Below are positions 12,660 through 24,104 of a stretch of 64,000 bases of DNA, in pieces. The notes under the pieces are model-generated. The model was not told the DNA's origin. It saw nothing but the letters and a program-made list of their open reading frames with translations, and did not search any database. Numbering within the stretch: the stretch's first letter is position 1; the number at the start of each line of letters is the position of its first letter. The stretch spans positions 13,055,276 through 13,119,275 of the forward strand of contig NC_061818.1 in assembly GCF_021462225.1 (NCBI RefSeq), read 5' to 3'. The position numbers were made by a program, and so were the translations under genes. The DNA comes from Girardinichthys multiradiatus. Lineage: Eukaryota > Chordata > Actinopteri > Cyprinodontiformes > Goodeidae.

Positions 12660-13080
12660 AACTGCAAAAGTATTCATACCGCTTGAAGGTTTTGACATTG
12701 TGTCAAGTTACTACCACAAACTTCAATGTACTTCATTAGGAAGTTATGTGATACACCAACACAATGTGGAAAGACAATGATGCATGGTTTTCAAGTTGTT
12801 TTACACATAGAAATCTTAAGTGTTGTGTGCATTTGTGTTCAGACCCCTACATTCTGATACTCCATAATAAAATCCAGTGCAACCAATTTCCTTCAGAGGT
12901 TCCTTAATAAGTACCGTAAATAGAGTTAACATTTTTGTAGGGTAACACAATCTCAGTATAAATCCAGCTATTCTGTTAAGACCTCAAACGTTTGGTAGGG
13001 ATCAAACAGCATCATGATGACAGATGAAAACACCAGACTGGTCTGGGAGAAAGTTATGAAAGACGATGCTGTGGTCAGAT
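12660..13080 (+). mobile_element. Non-autonomous Tc1-like remnant
   Basis: It opens with a GCAAAAGTATTCATACC terminus and continues with CACAAACTTCAATGTA and a TATGTGATACACCAACAC string. Both are standard inner-terminal text of a Tc1-like family seen again at 34,640, 57,205 and 58,620. There is no transposase block. It ends in degenerate sequence with an AGCATCATGATG string near 13,010. Confidence 0.55.
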
Positions 13081-13835
13081 ATATAGGTCAAAAATAGGTG
13101 GCCTGTATGCACCGCTCTCACCTTCAATCTCTCTGACCGGTCAGCCAGCCCTCATTCGGCACTTTAACTGATATCTGTGGCAAGTGCTCTCTGTCTTCTC
13201 CAGTTTCCATTTTCACACAGCTCCCCAGACTAACTCTCCGCTCCAAGACAAGCAGCCTCCTCCGCAAGGCTTTTGTCTGCTCCGTTTGGACTTTCAGACT
13301 GTAGATGGAGCTCTCCCCCTCCATCCTGGACCCGGGAGAACAGACCCATTTGTCCCCCTCTGTTTGCAGGCTTGGGTGGGAGCGTCATGGACAGGACAGG
13401 GACTCTTTCAATTTTCAGTTGTGAACAATTTTGATATCATGTATCATGTACCCTCCTCTTCACAATTCTACGTCATCTTGTGTTGTTTTATCATCTAAAA
13501 CTATGATGGCTGACAGGGCAAATATGCAGCAAATGGCTAAATGTGCTGCAAACATATAAATGATACAAACTCCAAAACACAGAAACACCAAAAACAAAGG
13601 CAACAGAAATATGCTGCAAAAGTAAAATGATGCAATCACAGAAAAAAGAGAAGCAAAAATCTCCAACTCACAAAAAAAAGCAAAGGAAAAATGATGTAAA
13701 TAGAAAAAAACAACAGCAAGTTAAAAACAATCTGAAAACTCACCCACAAAACTAAAATGCATTTTACCAAAGTAAATATGCTGCTGTTTTATAGGATTGT
13801 AACATATTACGACCACTTGTTTGAAAAAGACATGA
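13081..13835. other. Intergenic, A-rich low-complexity part
   Basis: At 13,505-13,735 the plus strand is A-rich with loosely repeated ATG(A/C)TGCAAA and AAAACACAAAAA-like phrases, which is degenerate simple sequence. I recognise no gene. Confidence 0.5.
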
Positions 13836-13839
13836 AGGC

Positions 13840-14170
13840 AAATGTACCTTTTCTTTCTGCTTTCTAAATTTCTTCTGGGCATCCCGTTAATGTCTTTACT
13901 AAGGGTCTGGTCCGATATGACTTGGTGGTCAATTACCCCTAGTGGTCTGGTGCAGCTTTTCTTTACTTGTGGATGTTTTTGCTTGTTAAGCATTTTTCCT
14001 TTACATTTGTTTTAACGCTTGCCTTTGCACGGCACTGCATCTTTAATTGATGCTGTTCTTTCTGCTGATCTGACACCAGCTTGGAGCAATATATCTTCCA
14101 CCCGTCAGGATTTTCCCCATTAACAAATATTTAACTTTTGTCTTTTAAACATTCTTTTCTCAAATGAATT
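13840..14170 (-). mobile_element. Tc1-like remnant (family shared with 29.6 kb)
   Basis: The stretch 14,040-14,165 (a TTTCTGCTGATCTG...CACCAGCTTGGAG series, then CTTCCACCC, ATTTTCCCCAT and TTTTGTCTTTTAAACATTCTTT) matches 29,580-29,705 block by block. That second copy lies next to a clear Tc1 transposase remnant, so I infer the same family here. The orientation follows that copy. Confidence 0.5.
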
Positions 14171-15682
14171 GTGTCACCAATCAGTAACTCAGTATTAGTA
14201 ATTGCACACTTCAGTAACGCATAGCTACAAATACTGGAAGGTACAACTTTAAGTATGTACCCCCAAAATACTTGCAGCTGTAGTTACAGCAAATGTTAGT
14301 TCTAAAATGTAAGCCACACCTTTCAGACTTTTTTCTGTAGAACAAGTCTAAAAAATGTGTATTACTTTCCTCCCACTTTACAATTAGGAATCTGTCGCAT
14401 GAAATCCAAATAAAATACATTAACGTTGGTATTTGTAATGTAACACAAGGTGAGAAAGAGGTATTAATAGTTTTGCATGCCGCTGTAAATAGTTGTACCA
14501 GTTCTTTTGTGGCAGAGAACTAGCAACCAAACTAGCTACATGTAAAGAGTTTTTGCTTTATCACATCATCTTAGTATTTGCAAACTGAGCCCACTGCCTT
14601 CTCTGGAAAGAAGTAAATTCATGCCGCTGCACATCTTGTTTTTGCCTTCATCCTGCAAGTCACGGTTACTGTATGTTTCCTCCGCCTTTCTGTAGGATGC
14701 ATGTTTTCAAAGAGACCACGGAAAAAATCAGAGGCCTGTCCCTGCGCAATACTGTCCTTTACTCCCATTTCAGATGGAGATTGAAAGGGGTGTCGACTCC
14801 AGGGGCGTCAGTGAAGGATCAACAGGGTCTGATAGCACCAGCATTCCTGTATTTCCAGTGCGTGGGAGCTGGACCTTGAGGTGTACCAAACACTGAACTC
14901 ACTGCAACTTCCTCTGCCTCACGATCTGCTGCCTGGTGGGCGCAGTCGTTGGAAAGTATTGCCTGCACCCCCAGTTTGCTCAAGGTTTTGTGTGAGTGGA
15001 GAGAGTGTTTTGGGTTTGGCGTCGCTTGAAAAGATACTACAATAACAGGCCCTTGAGCAGGAGTTATTATGTGCTTGGGTGAGAGTGGGAGCTCGTGTTG
15101 CAGGGACGGAGGTTGGATGCTCCCCAGCGTTGTTTTGGGTTTGTTAGTCACAGCTTACTGTAAAGAGTTTCCTAAGTCGCTCCTATTTAGAAACTGCTTT
15201 GTGCACCGCAACTTAGAAGTGGTGTCACGGGTCAAGTCCACCAGCTCTCCTGGCAGAAGATGTGTCGACACTATGGATCTGTGAAAACAAGCGAGTAGCA
15301 GAAGATCAGTTCCAGGTTGACTGCACACAAGCCCACCGTATCTGTGCAAGATGTGGCTCCAATCTTCCTGCATATCTGTCTCCGCCTCTGGCCTGTATAG
15401 GCCTCTATTATAAGTTCCTTCAGCTTTCATGACACGCCGATCCCAATCAGAAGCTGCGTGACAGCATATGGACCTGAGTGACATCTGATGTATATGGCAG
15501 CAGCGAGTCAATCTTCTCTTTGTGTCTCTCATTCATGTGGTGAGGGCAGGATTAAGACTTGATCCAACCAAGCAGAAGCGTAGGAGCAGGACCAGGGTCA
15601 AATCTGCCTTGAATTAAGCCCGTGTTGCAACAGAAATAATACAGTCACCTCCCCCAAAACCCTATAAAACTACTGAGGGTAG
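14171..15682. other. Intergenic, no gene recognised
   Basis: Moderate-GC sequence at 14,640-15,540 produces several 70-125 codon frames on both strands. None carries a recognised domain, and the frames mirror one another. Confidence 0.5.
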
Positions 15683-15703
15683 TGTGTCTGCATGTGTGTG
15701 TGC

Positions 15704-15738
<35 letters not shown>

Positions 15739-15745
15739 TTTGTGT
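15683..15745 (+). repeat. (GT)n microsatellite with GC interruption
   Basis: A GT-rich tract interrupted by GCGC near 15,702 and by TTTG units toward its end. The open frame that reads through it is not coding. Confidence 0.9.
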
Positions 15746-16277
15746 CGAGGCTGATACCAAACCACCGTCTGGTGTCTTTTACAGAGATGCAGGGTCTCTG
15801 CTGATGGTTCAAACACAGCTCAGGGCCCCAGCTTCAAAAGGACCCCAATCATCGCACCCACTTACAGCCAACGGTGCATGTCACTTAATGTGGACCACGC
15901 TATTCATCAATTATGGTGAGCTCAGGGGCCGTCCAGCACTCGCACCGCAGCTCCACAAGGAGAGAGTTGTCTCCTGCTCTGACTGAAGCCCCCTCCCAGA
16001 GACCTCAAAGCCCATCTGTTGCATGAGGTGCGCTGTGAGGCTGTTAACTCCTCAGAGCTGTCACACTAATAGACCTCCAGCTCTCCCTGCTTCTTTCATG
16101 CTGCGTTATCTCACCGCAACTCAGAGAAGGCCTCCTTTTAAATGTAGCCTCCTGCAGAGAGCATTAAGCGGCACGATAGTACACTTTATCCCCTCCTAAT
16201 GTGATTGTCATCCCTTGTACACATCATGCAAATCTCTCTACTTTTTCCCTACTATTGCTTTGAAGCATCTTTCCGCA
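15746..16277. other. Intergenic, no gene recognised
   Basis: Nothing recognisable. A clean stop-free stretch at 15,746-15,985 has no domain. Confidence 0.5.
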
Positions 16278-16600
16278 GTGCCTTACAATAGTAGTCTTAC
16301 CCTTTTGAACTAATTTTGTCATGTTTCAAACACAAACGTGGATGTATTTAATTGGGACTTTTTGAGATGCAACAACACAAAGTTGAGCCCATTTCTGAAA
16401 TGGAGGGAAACCAGTACATTTCTAACAATAACATTGTGGTGGAAGCATCATGCTGTGGGGAGTTCATGGGCAGCTTTATTTGCATGCTTCTACATAGTAT
16501 TAATTGAGGGAGGGGCTGGATACGCAGTTTTCAGATTTTTATTTGTAAAATATTTTTTGATTGAAAAAGATTATTAAAATCAGCCCGACCCATGTTAACC
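16278..16600 (+). mobile_element. Internal-deletion Tc1-like element
   Basis: The left end is CAGTGCCTTACAATAGTA, a degenerate form of the recurring CAGTGCCTTGCAAAAGTA terminus. In the middle, TGGTGGAAGCATCATGCTGTG is the GGGSIMLW hallmark in plus orientation. The right end has a GTTTTCAGATTTTTATTTGTA string. Most of the transposase is missing, as expected for a non-autonomous derivative. Confidence 0.55.
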
Positions 16601-17070
16601 CCTGAATTAATGTTTAACCAGGTTACTGACCAAATTGAATTTGAATATTGAATCAAGAAATCACTTAAATATAACTTTCTGACAAGATTACTCAGGCTAA
16701 AACATATCAGAAGCAACACATCATATCCCATTTCAAATAAATGTAGAAAACAGATGAGGATCTAAGTCAACATCTATCAGTATGGAAAGGGTTACAAAGC
16801 CATTCCTAAGGCTTTCGGACTCCCGAGAACCACAATGAGAGCCATTAGCAACAAATGGAGAAAACATGGTGAACCTACCGGTAGTGAGCCTACCAAAATT
16901 ACTCTAAGACCACATCAATAACTAATTTCATGACCTCATTAAGGTTTATTATCCAAGAATAAGAAAGAGACTGGATGAAAATGACACCTATTGGAGCATA
17001 AAATACAACATATCAGAAAAAGAACATAATTCTGACAGTCTAATACAGTGGTGGTAATGTGATGATCTGG

Positions 17071-17785
17071 TGTTATGATTCTGGCCTGCTCAGTCTTCAT
17101 GTCTTCATGTAATCGGCTAATCTGCTTCACCTGTCTGCTGCTGCACTGGAGTGCAATCAATCATGCCATGCACCTGTTTTTCTGCAGTTATATTCAGCCC
17201 TCAGACAGGCAGACAGTGCCAGATTTTCGAAAACCTACCAGTTAGTAGATGTCCAGCATTCCTTCCTGCCTGACCACGTTTTTGACCACTTTTTGCATCT
17301 TGGATTTCCCTGCCTTGCCTGACCCTCATTGGATGTCTCTCGCCTCTGGATCACGACCTTGTTTCTGCCTCTCGACCAAAGCCTCCTGCCTCACCCCTGG
17401 ATTTGTCTGCCTGAGTCTGCCTCCCTGGTTTCACCCAGTTACTGCCCCCCCCTTGACTACCGAGTCTTGGGGGGCAATCCGACTTCTGGCTGCGGCGTGT
17501 TCTGCACCGATCCTCCCGGTCTGGAGACTGCCAGGACCACACCCCGCAAAGGAGCCTATTCTGATTCCTCCGTCCTACACGGACTCTGTTAAGGTGGATG
17601 GCTTCTTTGGAATCATATATATTTACTTAAGCTTTTTCAAGCCACTAACCTGCCTCTCCGTTCCCAGTGATCCCGGGTTCCCGGCTGGTGGAGTCCTGAG
17701 TATCTGTGCGCTGCTCCTGAATAAATCGTTTAACTTTTATTCTGTTTCTGACTGAAATTCTGGGTCCTCTGTCCTGAACCTTACC
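17071..17785 (+). mobile_element. Solo LTR with 5-bp target duplication
   Basis: The 715-bp insert begins TGTTATGATTCTGG and is flanked on both sides by TCTGG (17,066-17,070 and 17,786-17,790). Removing it rejoins a continuous Tc1-like sequence. Near its 3' end it has a CTGAATAAATCG polyadenylation-like signal followed by a C/T-rich tail, as in the R-U5 part of an LTR. The 5-bp duplication suits Gypsy-like retrotransposons, but no internal gag-pol is present to prove the family. The 3' end (...CCTTACC) is not a clean CA, so that end may be mutated. The 168-codon frame inside is not a gene. Confidence 0.75.
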
Positions 17786-18317
17786 TCTGGGGCTGCCTTG
17801 CTCCTTTAGGACCGGGATACAATTGCAGTAACTGATGGAACCATTAATTCTGCTCTCTATCAAAAATCCTAATGGAGAATGTTCAACCATGAATTTTAAT
17901 TCAAGCGACTTTGGTTATACAGAAGGATAATGTTAATGAGGATAACCAGCAAGTCTACCTCTGATTGGAGGGCCTAAGCAAAGTATGGACTTAAATCTGA
18001 TTAAGATGCTGTGGCATTACCTTAAACATACCCAAAAACCTTCCACTGCAGCTGAATGGAAACAATTTTGCAAAGATGAGTGGGCCCAGGTTCCTCCATA
18101 GTGATGTAAAAGACTCATTGCCAGTTATTACAAATGCTCAAAGGCAGTTATTTCTGCCAAGCATGGCCGAACCAATTATTAGGTTTAGTGAGCAATTATT
18201 TTTTCACATCGGGCCAGGTTGCTTTAGATAGCTTTGACCTTTAATAAATGATATAATAATTAAAACCTCTGGTTATCCAAGTCTGATATTAAAAAGTGAG
18301 ACAAATAAAAAAGGACT

Positions 18318-21313
18318 AGTAGATCGAGGCACGTGACGTCGCCCAGTACGGCGGAGCTGGGGTCCCACCCTGGAGCCAGGCCTGGGGTCAGGACTCGCCG
18401 GAGAGCGCCTGGTGGCCGGGTTGCTCCTCGCGGGACCCAGCCGGGCCAAGCCCGAACAAGAGATGCGAGGCCATCCCCCAGTGGGCCCACCACCTGCAGG
18501 GGGAACCGTGAGGGATCGGTGCAAAGAGGATTGGGCGGCAGACGGAGGTGGAGACCTCAGCGGCCCGATCCCCGGATGCTTAGGCTGGCTCTAGGGACGT
18601 GGAATGTCACCTTGCTGGGGGGGAAGGAGCCTGAGCTCCAGAGCCTGGGTTCCTGGCGGGCTGGGATGAGTTTGCTTGTTGCCTCCCAGCTCAGCCGTCT
18701 CGTGTTGGGGTTTACCCCAGTGGATGAGAAGGTCGCATCCCTGCACCTTCGGGTTGGGGACAGGTCTCTGACTGTTGTTTTGGTCTACGGGCTGAGTGAT
18801 AGTGCGGAGTACCCGGCCTTCTTGGCATCCCTGTCGGGGGCGCTGGATAGTGCCCCTCCTGGGGACTCCATTATTCTGCTGGGGGACTTCCACGCCCACG
18901 TGGGAAACAACATTGACACCTGTAGAGGCGTGATTGGGAGGAATGGCCTCCCTGATCTGAATCTGAGTGGTGCTTTGTTATTGGACTTCTGTGCTAGTCA
19001 CGGATTGTCCATAATGAACACTATGTTCAAACATAAGGGTGTCCATCAGTGCACTTGGCACCAGGACACCCTAGGCAGGAGGTCAATGATCGACTTGTTG
19101 TCGTATCATCAGACCTTTGGCCACATGTTTTGGACACTCGGGTGAAGAGAGGGGCTGAGCTGTCCACTGATAACCACCTGGTGCTGAATTGGATCCGCTG
19201 GAGGAGGAGAAAGCAGGACAGATGTGGCAGGCCCAAGCGCATAGTGAGGGTCTGCTGGGAACGTCTGGCGGAGCCCTTGGCCAGGGATGTATTCAACTCC
19301 CACCTCCAGGAGAGCTTTGACCAGATTCCGGGGGATGTTGGATACATAGAGTCCGAGTGGACCATGTTCTCCGCATCTATTGTTGATGCTGCTGCCTGTA
19401 GCTGCAGCCGTAAGGTCCGCGGTGCCTGTCGCGGCGGCAATCCCAGAACCCAATGGTGGACACCAGCAGTAAGGGACGCTGTGAAGCTGAAGAAGGAGTT
19501 CTATCGGCTGTGGTTGGCTTGCGGGACTCCTGAGGCGGCTCACGGGTACTGTGAGGCAAAGCGTGCTGCGGCCCGGGCTGTGGCAGAGTCAAAAACTTGG
19601 GCCTGGGAGGAGTTTGGTGAGGCCATGGAGAAGGACTATCGGTTGGCCTCAAACGATTCTGGCAAACCGTCCGGCGCCTCAGGAGGGGGAAGCAGTGCTT
19701 CGCCAACACTGTTTACAGTAGGGGTGGGAGGTTGCTGACCTCGACTGAGGACATTATTGGGCGGTGGAAGGAGTACTTCGAGGATCTCCTCAATCCTGTC
19801 ATCACGCATTCCCTGGTGGAAACAGAGGCTGGGGACTCAGGGTTGGACTCTTTCATCACCCAGGCTGAAGTCACCGAGGTGGTAGGGCTTCGGGGGTGGA
19901 TGAGATCCGCCCTGAGTACCTCAAATCTCTGGATGTTGTGGGGATGTCATGGTTGACACGCCTCTTCAACATTGCGTGGCAGTTGGGGACAGTGCCTCTG
20001 GACTGGCAGACAGGGGTGGTGGTCCCCCTTCATCAGAAGGATGACTGGAGGGTGTGTTCCAACTACAGGGGGATCACACTCCTCAGCCTCCCTGGTAAGG
20101 CCTACGCCAGGATATTGGAGAGGAGCGTCCAGCCGATAGTTAAACCTCGGCTTCAGGAGGAGCAGTGTGGTTTTCGTTCCGGCCGTGGAACACTGGACCA
20201 GCTCTACACCTCTACAGGGTGCTCGAGGGTTCATGGGAGTTTGCCCAACCAGTCCACATGTGTTTTGTGGCCCTGGAGAAAGCATTCGACTGTGTCCCTC
20301 GTGGTGCCCTGTGGGGGGTGCTCCAGGAGTATGGAATTGGGGGCCCTTTATTAGGGGCCCTCTGGTCTCTGTACAAGCGGAGCAGGAGTTTGGTCCGCAT
20401 TGCCGGCATAAAGTCGGACCTGTTCCCAGTGCATGTTGGACTCCGGCCTGCTCATAACTTTTATGGACAGGATTTCTAGATGCAGCCAAGGGCCGGAGGG
20501 GGTCTGGTTTGGGGACCAGTGCATTTCATCTCTTCTTTTTGCAGATGACGTGGTCCTGCTGGCCCCCTCTAGCCAAGACCTACAGCATGCGCTGGGATGA
20601 GGATCAGCTCCTCCAAGTCAGAGGCCATGGTTCTCGACCGGAAAAGGGTAGCTTGTCCTCTTCAGGTTGGAGGGGAGTTCCTGCCTCAAGTGGAGGAGTT
20701 CAAGTATCTCGGGGTCTTGTTCACGAGTGAGGGAAGAATGGAGTGGGAGACCGACAGACGGATCGGTGTGGCTGCCGCAGTAATGGGGGCGCTGTGCCGG
20801 TCCTTTGTGGTGAAGAGAGAGCTGAGCCGAAAAGCGAAGCTCTCTATTTACCGGTCGGTCTACGTTCATACCATCACCTATGGCCATGAACTTTGGGTCA
20901 TGACCGAGAGAACGAGATCCCAGATACAAACGGCTGAAATGAGCTTCCTCCGTAGGGTGGCCGGGCACTCCATTAGAGATAGGGTGAGGAGCTTGGCCAT
21001 CCGGGAGGGGGTCGGAGTAGTGCCCCTGCTCCTCCACATTGAGAGGAGCCAGTTGAGGTGGCTTGGGCATCTATACCGGATGCCTCCTGGATGCCTTCCT
21101 CGGGAGGTGTTCCAGGCGCGTCCCACCGGTAGGAGGCCCAGGGGACGGCCCAGGACACACTGGAGGGACTATGTCTCACGGCTGGCCTGGGAATGCCTTG
21201 GGCTCCCCCCGGAGGAACTGGAGGAGGTGTCTGGGAAAAGGGACGTCTGGGTGTCTATGCTGAGTCTGCTGCCGCGGCGACCCGGTCCCAAATAAGCGTA
21301 AGACGACGAGATG
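18318..21313 (+). pseudogene. RTE-type LINE, endonuclease/reverse transcriptase, frameshifted
   Basis: A near full-length non-LTR retrotransposon coding region. Order along the element: an N-terminal endonuclease start ([13 protein letters not shown], 18,580-18,615); an endonuclease core with [10 protein letters not shown] (about 18,877-18,905) and [17 protein letters not shown] (about 19,045-19,095); a linker; reverse transcriptase blocks NYRGITLLSLPGKAYARILE (20,060-20,120), EEQCGFRSGRGTLDQL (20,160-20,205), LEKAFDCVPRG (20,270-20,305) and the catalytic FADD at 20,538-20,549; and a C-terminal domain (20,600-21,295) ending LLPRRPGPK. The reading frame shifts at least four times (near 19,100, 19,720, 19,890 and 20,210), and about 35 residues of the endonuclease are missing. 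It is therefore dead. The tail ATAAGCGTAAGACGACG resembles the 3' end typical of this fish family. LINE identity is certain; the RTE clade is from memory. It is inserted in the 3' end of a Tc1-like copy. Confidence 0.88.
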
Positions 21314-21345
21314 ATTGTAAGGGGACAAATACTTTTTCACAGCAC

Positions 21346-22055
21346 TGAATACTTTAGTGATCTAATCCTTCTCCCACTTGTTTATCAGCGTTTGGATTCA
21401 TTTAGGCTTCATCCGATTCTGATATGTTGCTGTGATGCATTACTGAAGCCCAAGTATCTAAGTGTCAGAATGTACACTATGGCTGTTCAAGGGAAGATAA
21501 ATGACAAAGATATGGCAGCCATACTTAGATGTTTTTTTCTTTTAAAGAGGCAGATGACAGTGGCATGCACAAACATAAACCAGGCTACTCAACATCATCC
21601 AAGTCTGTTCTTTCTCCTCAGCCAGCTCCACTGCAGCCTCCGTCACATTTTTACCAGCCGTAGGCGCAAGTCATGGAGGGTGGTGGTCAGTGCTTGAGTC
21701 AAGCCTCTCTCATCCCTTATAGCTCTTCAGCTGCAGTTACATAAGACCCTATGTTTATGAATATATCCATGGGAGCTCCAACCTCAGCACCTGTGTCTGA
21801 TTTCATATCTAAATTTGTCTCTTTCTTGTTTATGTTTACGCTTTGCCCTAGTCAGTGGAGACAAGTCCCTGATCCCCATTTGAGTCAGTTAAGATTTAGT
21901 CATCTGCCAATACAAGTCCCAGCCGGATACTTCAAAAAAATCTATTTACATACTGAGTGAGCTTGACAAGTCAGTAACTTAACAAGTCCAGTACAGACAT
22001 AGGCCAATCAGTTAGAAAGGAGCCATTACTCCAAAGGAAAAAGAGAAAGATTACA
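21346..22055. other. Intergenic, no gene recognised
   Basis: Open frames of 69-128 codons occur at 21,311-21,960 but show no domain and start inside transposon text. I see no exon. Confidence 0.5.
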
Positions 22056-22059
22056 ATTT

Positions 22060-22530
22060 ATAAATGGAGACAGGGACAAATAACTTGACTTTTGCAGACA
22101 TTTCTTGGGGTTTGTTTAAACTCAAGCTGTAGTGTTTGGCCATAATGACCATTATTGCATTTGGAGGAGGAAGAAGAGGGAAACTTGAAAGCTTCAGAAC
22201 ACCATCCTAACTGTGAAGTACAGTGGAGGGAGCATAATGGTTTTACTGTTTTGCTGCAAGAAGGACTAGTGCACTTCACAAAGTAGATGTCATCATGAAG
22301 AAGGCAGCTTTATGTGGAAATACTAAAGCTACATTTCTAGACATCAGCCAAGACGTTGGGGCAAAAAAGAGTATTCTGCGTAGACACTGGCTCTAAACAT
22401 ACACCAAAATTAGCTACAACGTAGCTTAAGGACAACAAGGTCAATGTTTTGGACTGGTCATCACAAAGTTCCACATATATTGGTGGGACTATTTTGAGAA
22501 GCAGGTGGAAGTACAAAACACCCAATCCTT
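22060..22530 (+). mobile_element. Degenerate Tc1-like transposon fragment
   Basis: Ordered matches to a common fish Tc1-like transposase are visible: GGCCATAATGACCATTATTG (the FGHND-equivalent region), then GAACACCATCCTAACTGTGAAG (NTIPTVK), GGAGGGAGCATAATGGTTTT (GGGSIM), CACTTCACAAAGTAGATG, and later GGCTTAAGGACAACAAGGTC-like text with GTTTTGGACTGG. All frames carry stops. The fragment covers the catalytic-core half only. Confidence 0.7.
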
Positions 22531-23826
22531 ACAGTTTCAGACAATTCTATCAAACCACTGAGAAAAATGTATGCCAACATCTGAATGAGAAGAAAGTCAA
22601 AACAAAAATGCAGGTTAGAGTTTTTAATAAACTCCCACCTTGATCCAGGGGACTATGGTTTTTAACAGCACAGTTAGGTGAGGTAGTAAGTCAGTGTAGC
22701 ATGTTTACTCTCTGCTTTGATACGAGTTTTTGACAACTCAGTCTTTAACATAATTCAATGCAAGTGGTCATTTGAAAAAAACCTTACAGAAAAAGTTGTT
22801 CTCCCACATTATAAACTCAACACTTTGTTTTGAACGTCATAGAATGTTATGAGTAATGTTTCAGCTGCTCTCTACGGATCTTTCTTTCTACAGATATCCG
22901 TCTGGGCAGTTTCCATGAAACAGACAAATGGGCACTGCAGCAGCCAGGACAGATTTGCTTTCTTTGTGTGGGAAAACCCAGATTTCCTTGATCTGAGAAG
23001 ATAATGTGCATGACCTGATAGCCAAGATGAAAAAATAGTTTTTTGGAAACAATTGACTATAAATTGCACATCTTGGTAGAGCAGCTCAGAAAGTCAGAGA
23101 GTGGAGCAACAACAGGTACTGGGAGTTTAATCAGAGACTCCTGTTACAGATCATTTTAAAAATGCTGCGATCATAATCCAATATTTGGGATCTGACTGTT
23201 CCTTCTTCTTTGTGTCTTAACAAATAACTCTCTAGATCTTATTTTTGAATGCCTATTTTCTAATCCCTAAACCATGTCGGTTTTGCTGAATAATTTTTTT
23301 GCATCATGATGAGACATGATACTTACCTAGTTTTTTCTTCACTGCTGATTCATGTATGTAGACATACAGAGTGAACAGTATTGACCCAGATAAAGCATTC
23401 CATTAAAAACTGTGAAAACAACCACAAAGGCTACAACTAGAAGCAAATATACAAAACAGCTAAACTATAAAATAAAAACTGAATTACTAAATAATAACAC
23501 TGCATAAATTAGGGGAAATGATTTATCTGAAGCAGTCAGGTGAAATATGATGTATTTATGAAGCCAGCAGCACCATAAAATTCAGGCTAAAAATGTGAAA
23601 TAAATATGGTTGCAGGTAGATCGAAATTTAGCAAATAATATTTAGCTACTTTCAGATACACTTCCCACTCCTTTTTGTGTTGTAAATGTTCACATGAAAG
23701 CAAAAATAAAGGAAACTTGTAAGATGTTGGACTTTATCTTATGTCACACCCCGTGTAAATTTGTTGCAAAGCCTGTACTGAATACACACAGGATGGGGGA
23801 GATGGCTGATTCATAAACAACTGCAT

Positions 23827-23827
<1 letters not shown>
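22531..23827. other. Intergenic, no gene recognised
   Basis: AT-rich, with no motif-bearing frame, RNA gene or recognised repeat. Confidence 0.5.

Positions 23828-23880
<53 letters not shown>
23828..23880 (+). repeat. (CA)n microsatellite
   Basis: Fifty-three bases of uninterrupted CA dinucleotide. Minus-strand frames with long Cys-Val runs are artefacts of it. Confidence 0.97.
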
Positions 23881-23882
<2 letters not shown>

Positions 23883-24104
23883 GGAGGGTGCTTAAAAACA
23901 GCACTAATAGGAAAAAGATGACAGGGAATGCATCGAGCGCTCCAGGAGAGTAAGAGGAGAGCGATGTTGGCCCGGCACACATCGACAGCTCCAGGATCAG
24001 ATAAAAAAAGGCAGTTTCCTAAGGAAAGTCCATTGTTATTGCTGGGTTTCATTTGTTCTCTTTTATATGGCAACATTTTTGTGTGTTTTTCTAATACTTT
24101 CACT

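Larger units (their letters stand above)
16745..21345 (+). mobile_element. Tc1-like transposon interrupted by an LTR and a LINE
   Basis: One degenerate Tc1-like copy can be traced in three pieces. Piece 1 (16,745-17,070) includes GGAAAGGGTTACAAAGCCAT (the helix-turn-helix region) and ends GGTGGTAATGTGATGATCTGG. Piece 2 (17,786-18,315) continues exactly from that point (TCTGGGGCTGCCTTGCTCC) and carries the downstream catalytic-core region and 3' untranslated text. Piece 3 (21,314-21,345) is the 3' terminus, GGGGACAAATACTTTTTCAC. A 715-bp solo LTR separates pieces 1 and 2, and a roughly 3-kb LINE separates pieces 2 and 3. The transposase frame is broken by stops. Confidence 0.8.

Noticed and set aside
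15155..15532. 125-codon minus-strand frame
   Set aside because: No motif, mirrored by plus-strand frames, and no splice partners.
17249..17755. 168-codon plus-strand frame rich in Pro, Ser and Leu
   Set aside because: It lies wholly inside the solo LTR, overlaps its polyadenylation-like signal and shows no protein motif.
23734..24103. Minus-strand frames with long Cys-Val runs
   Set aside because: These are translations of the CA microsatellite.
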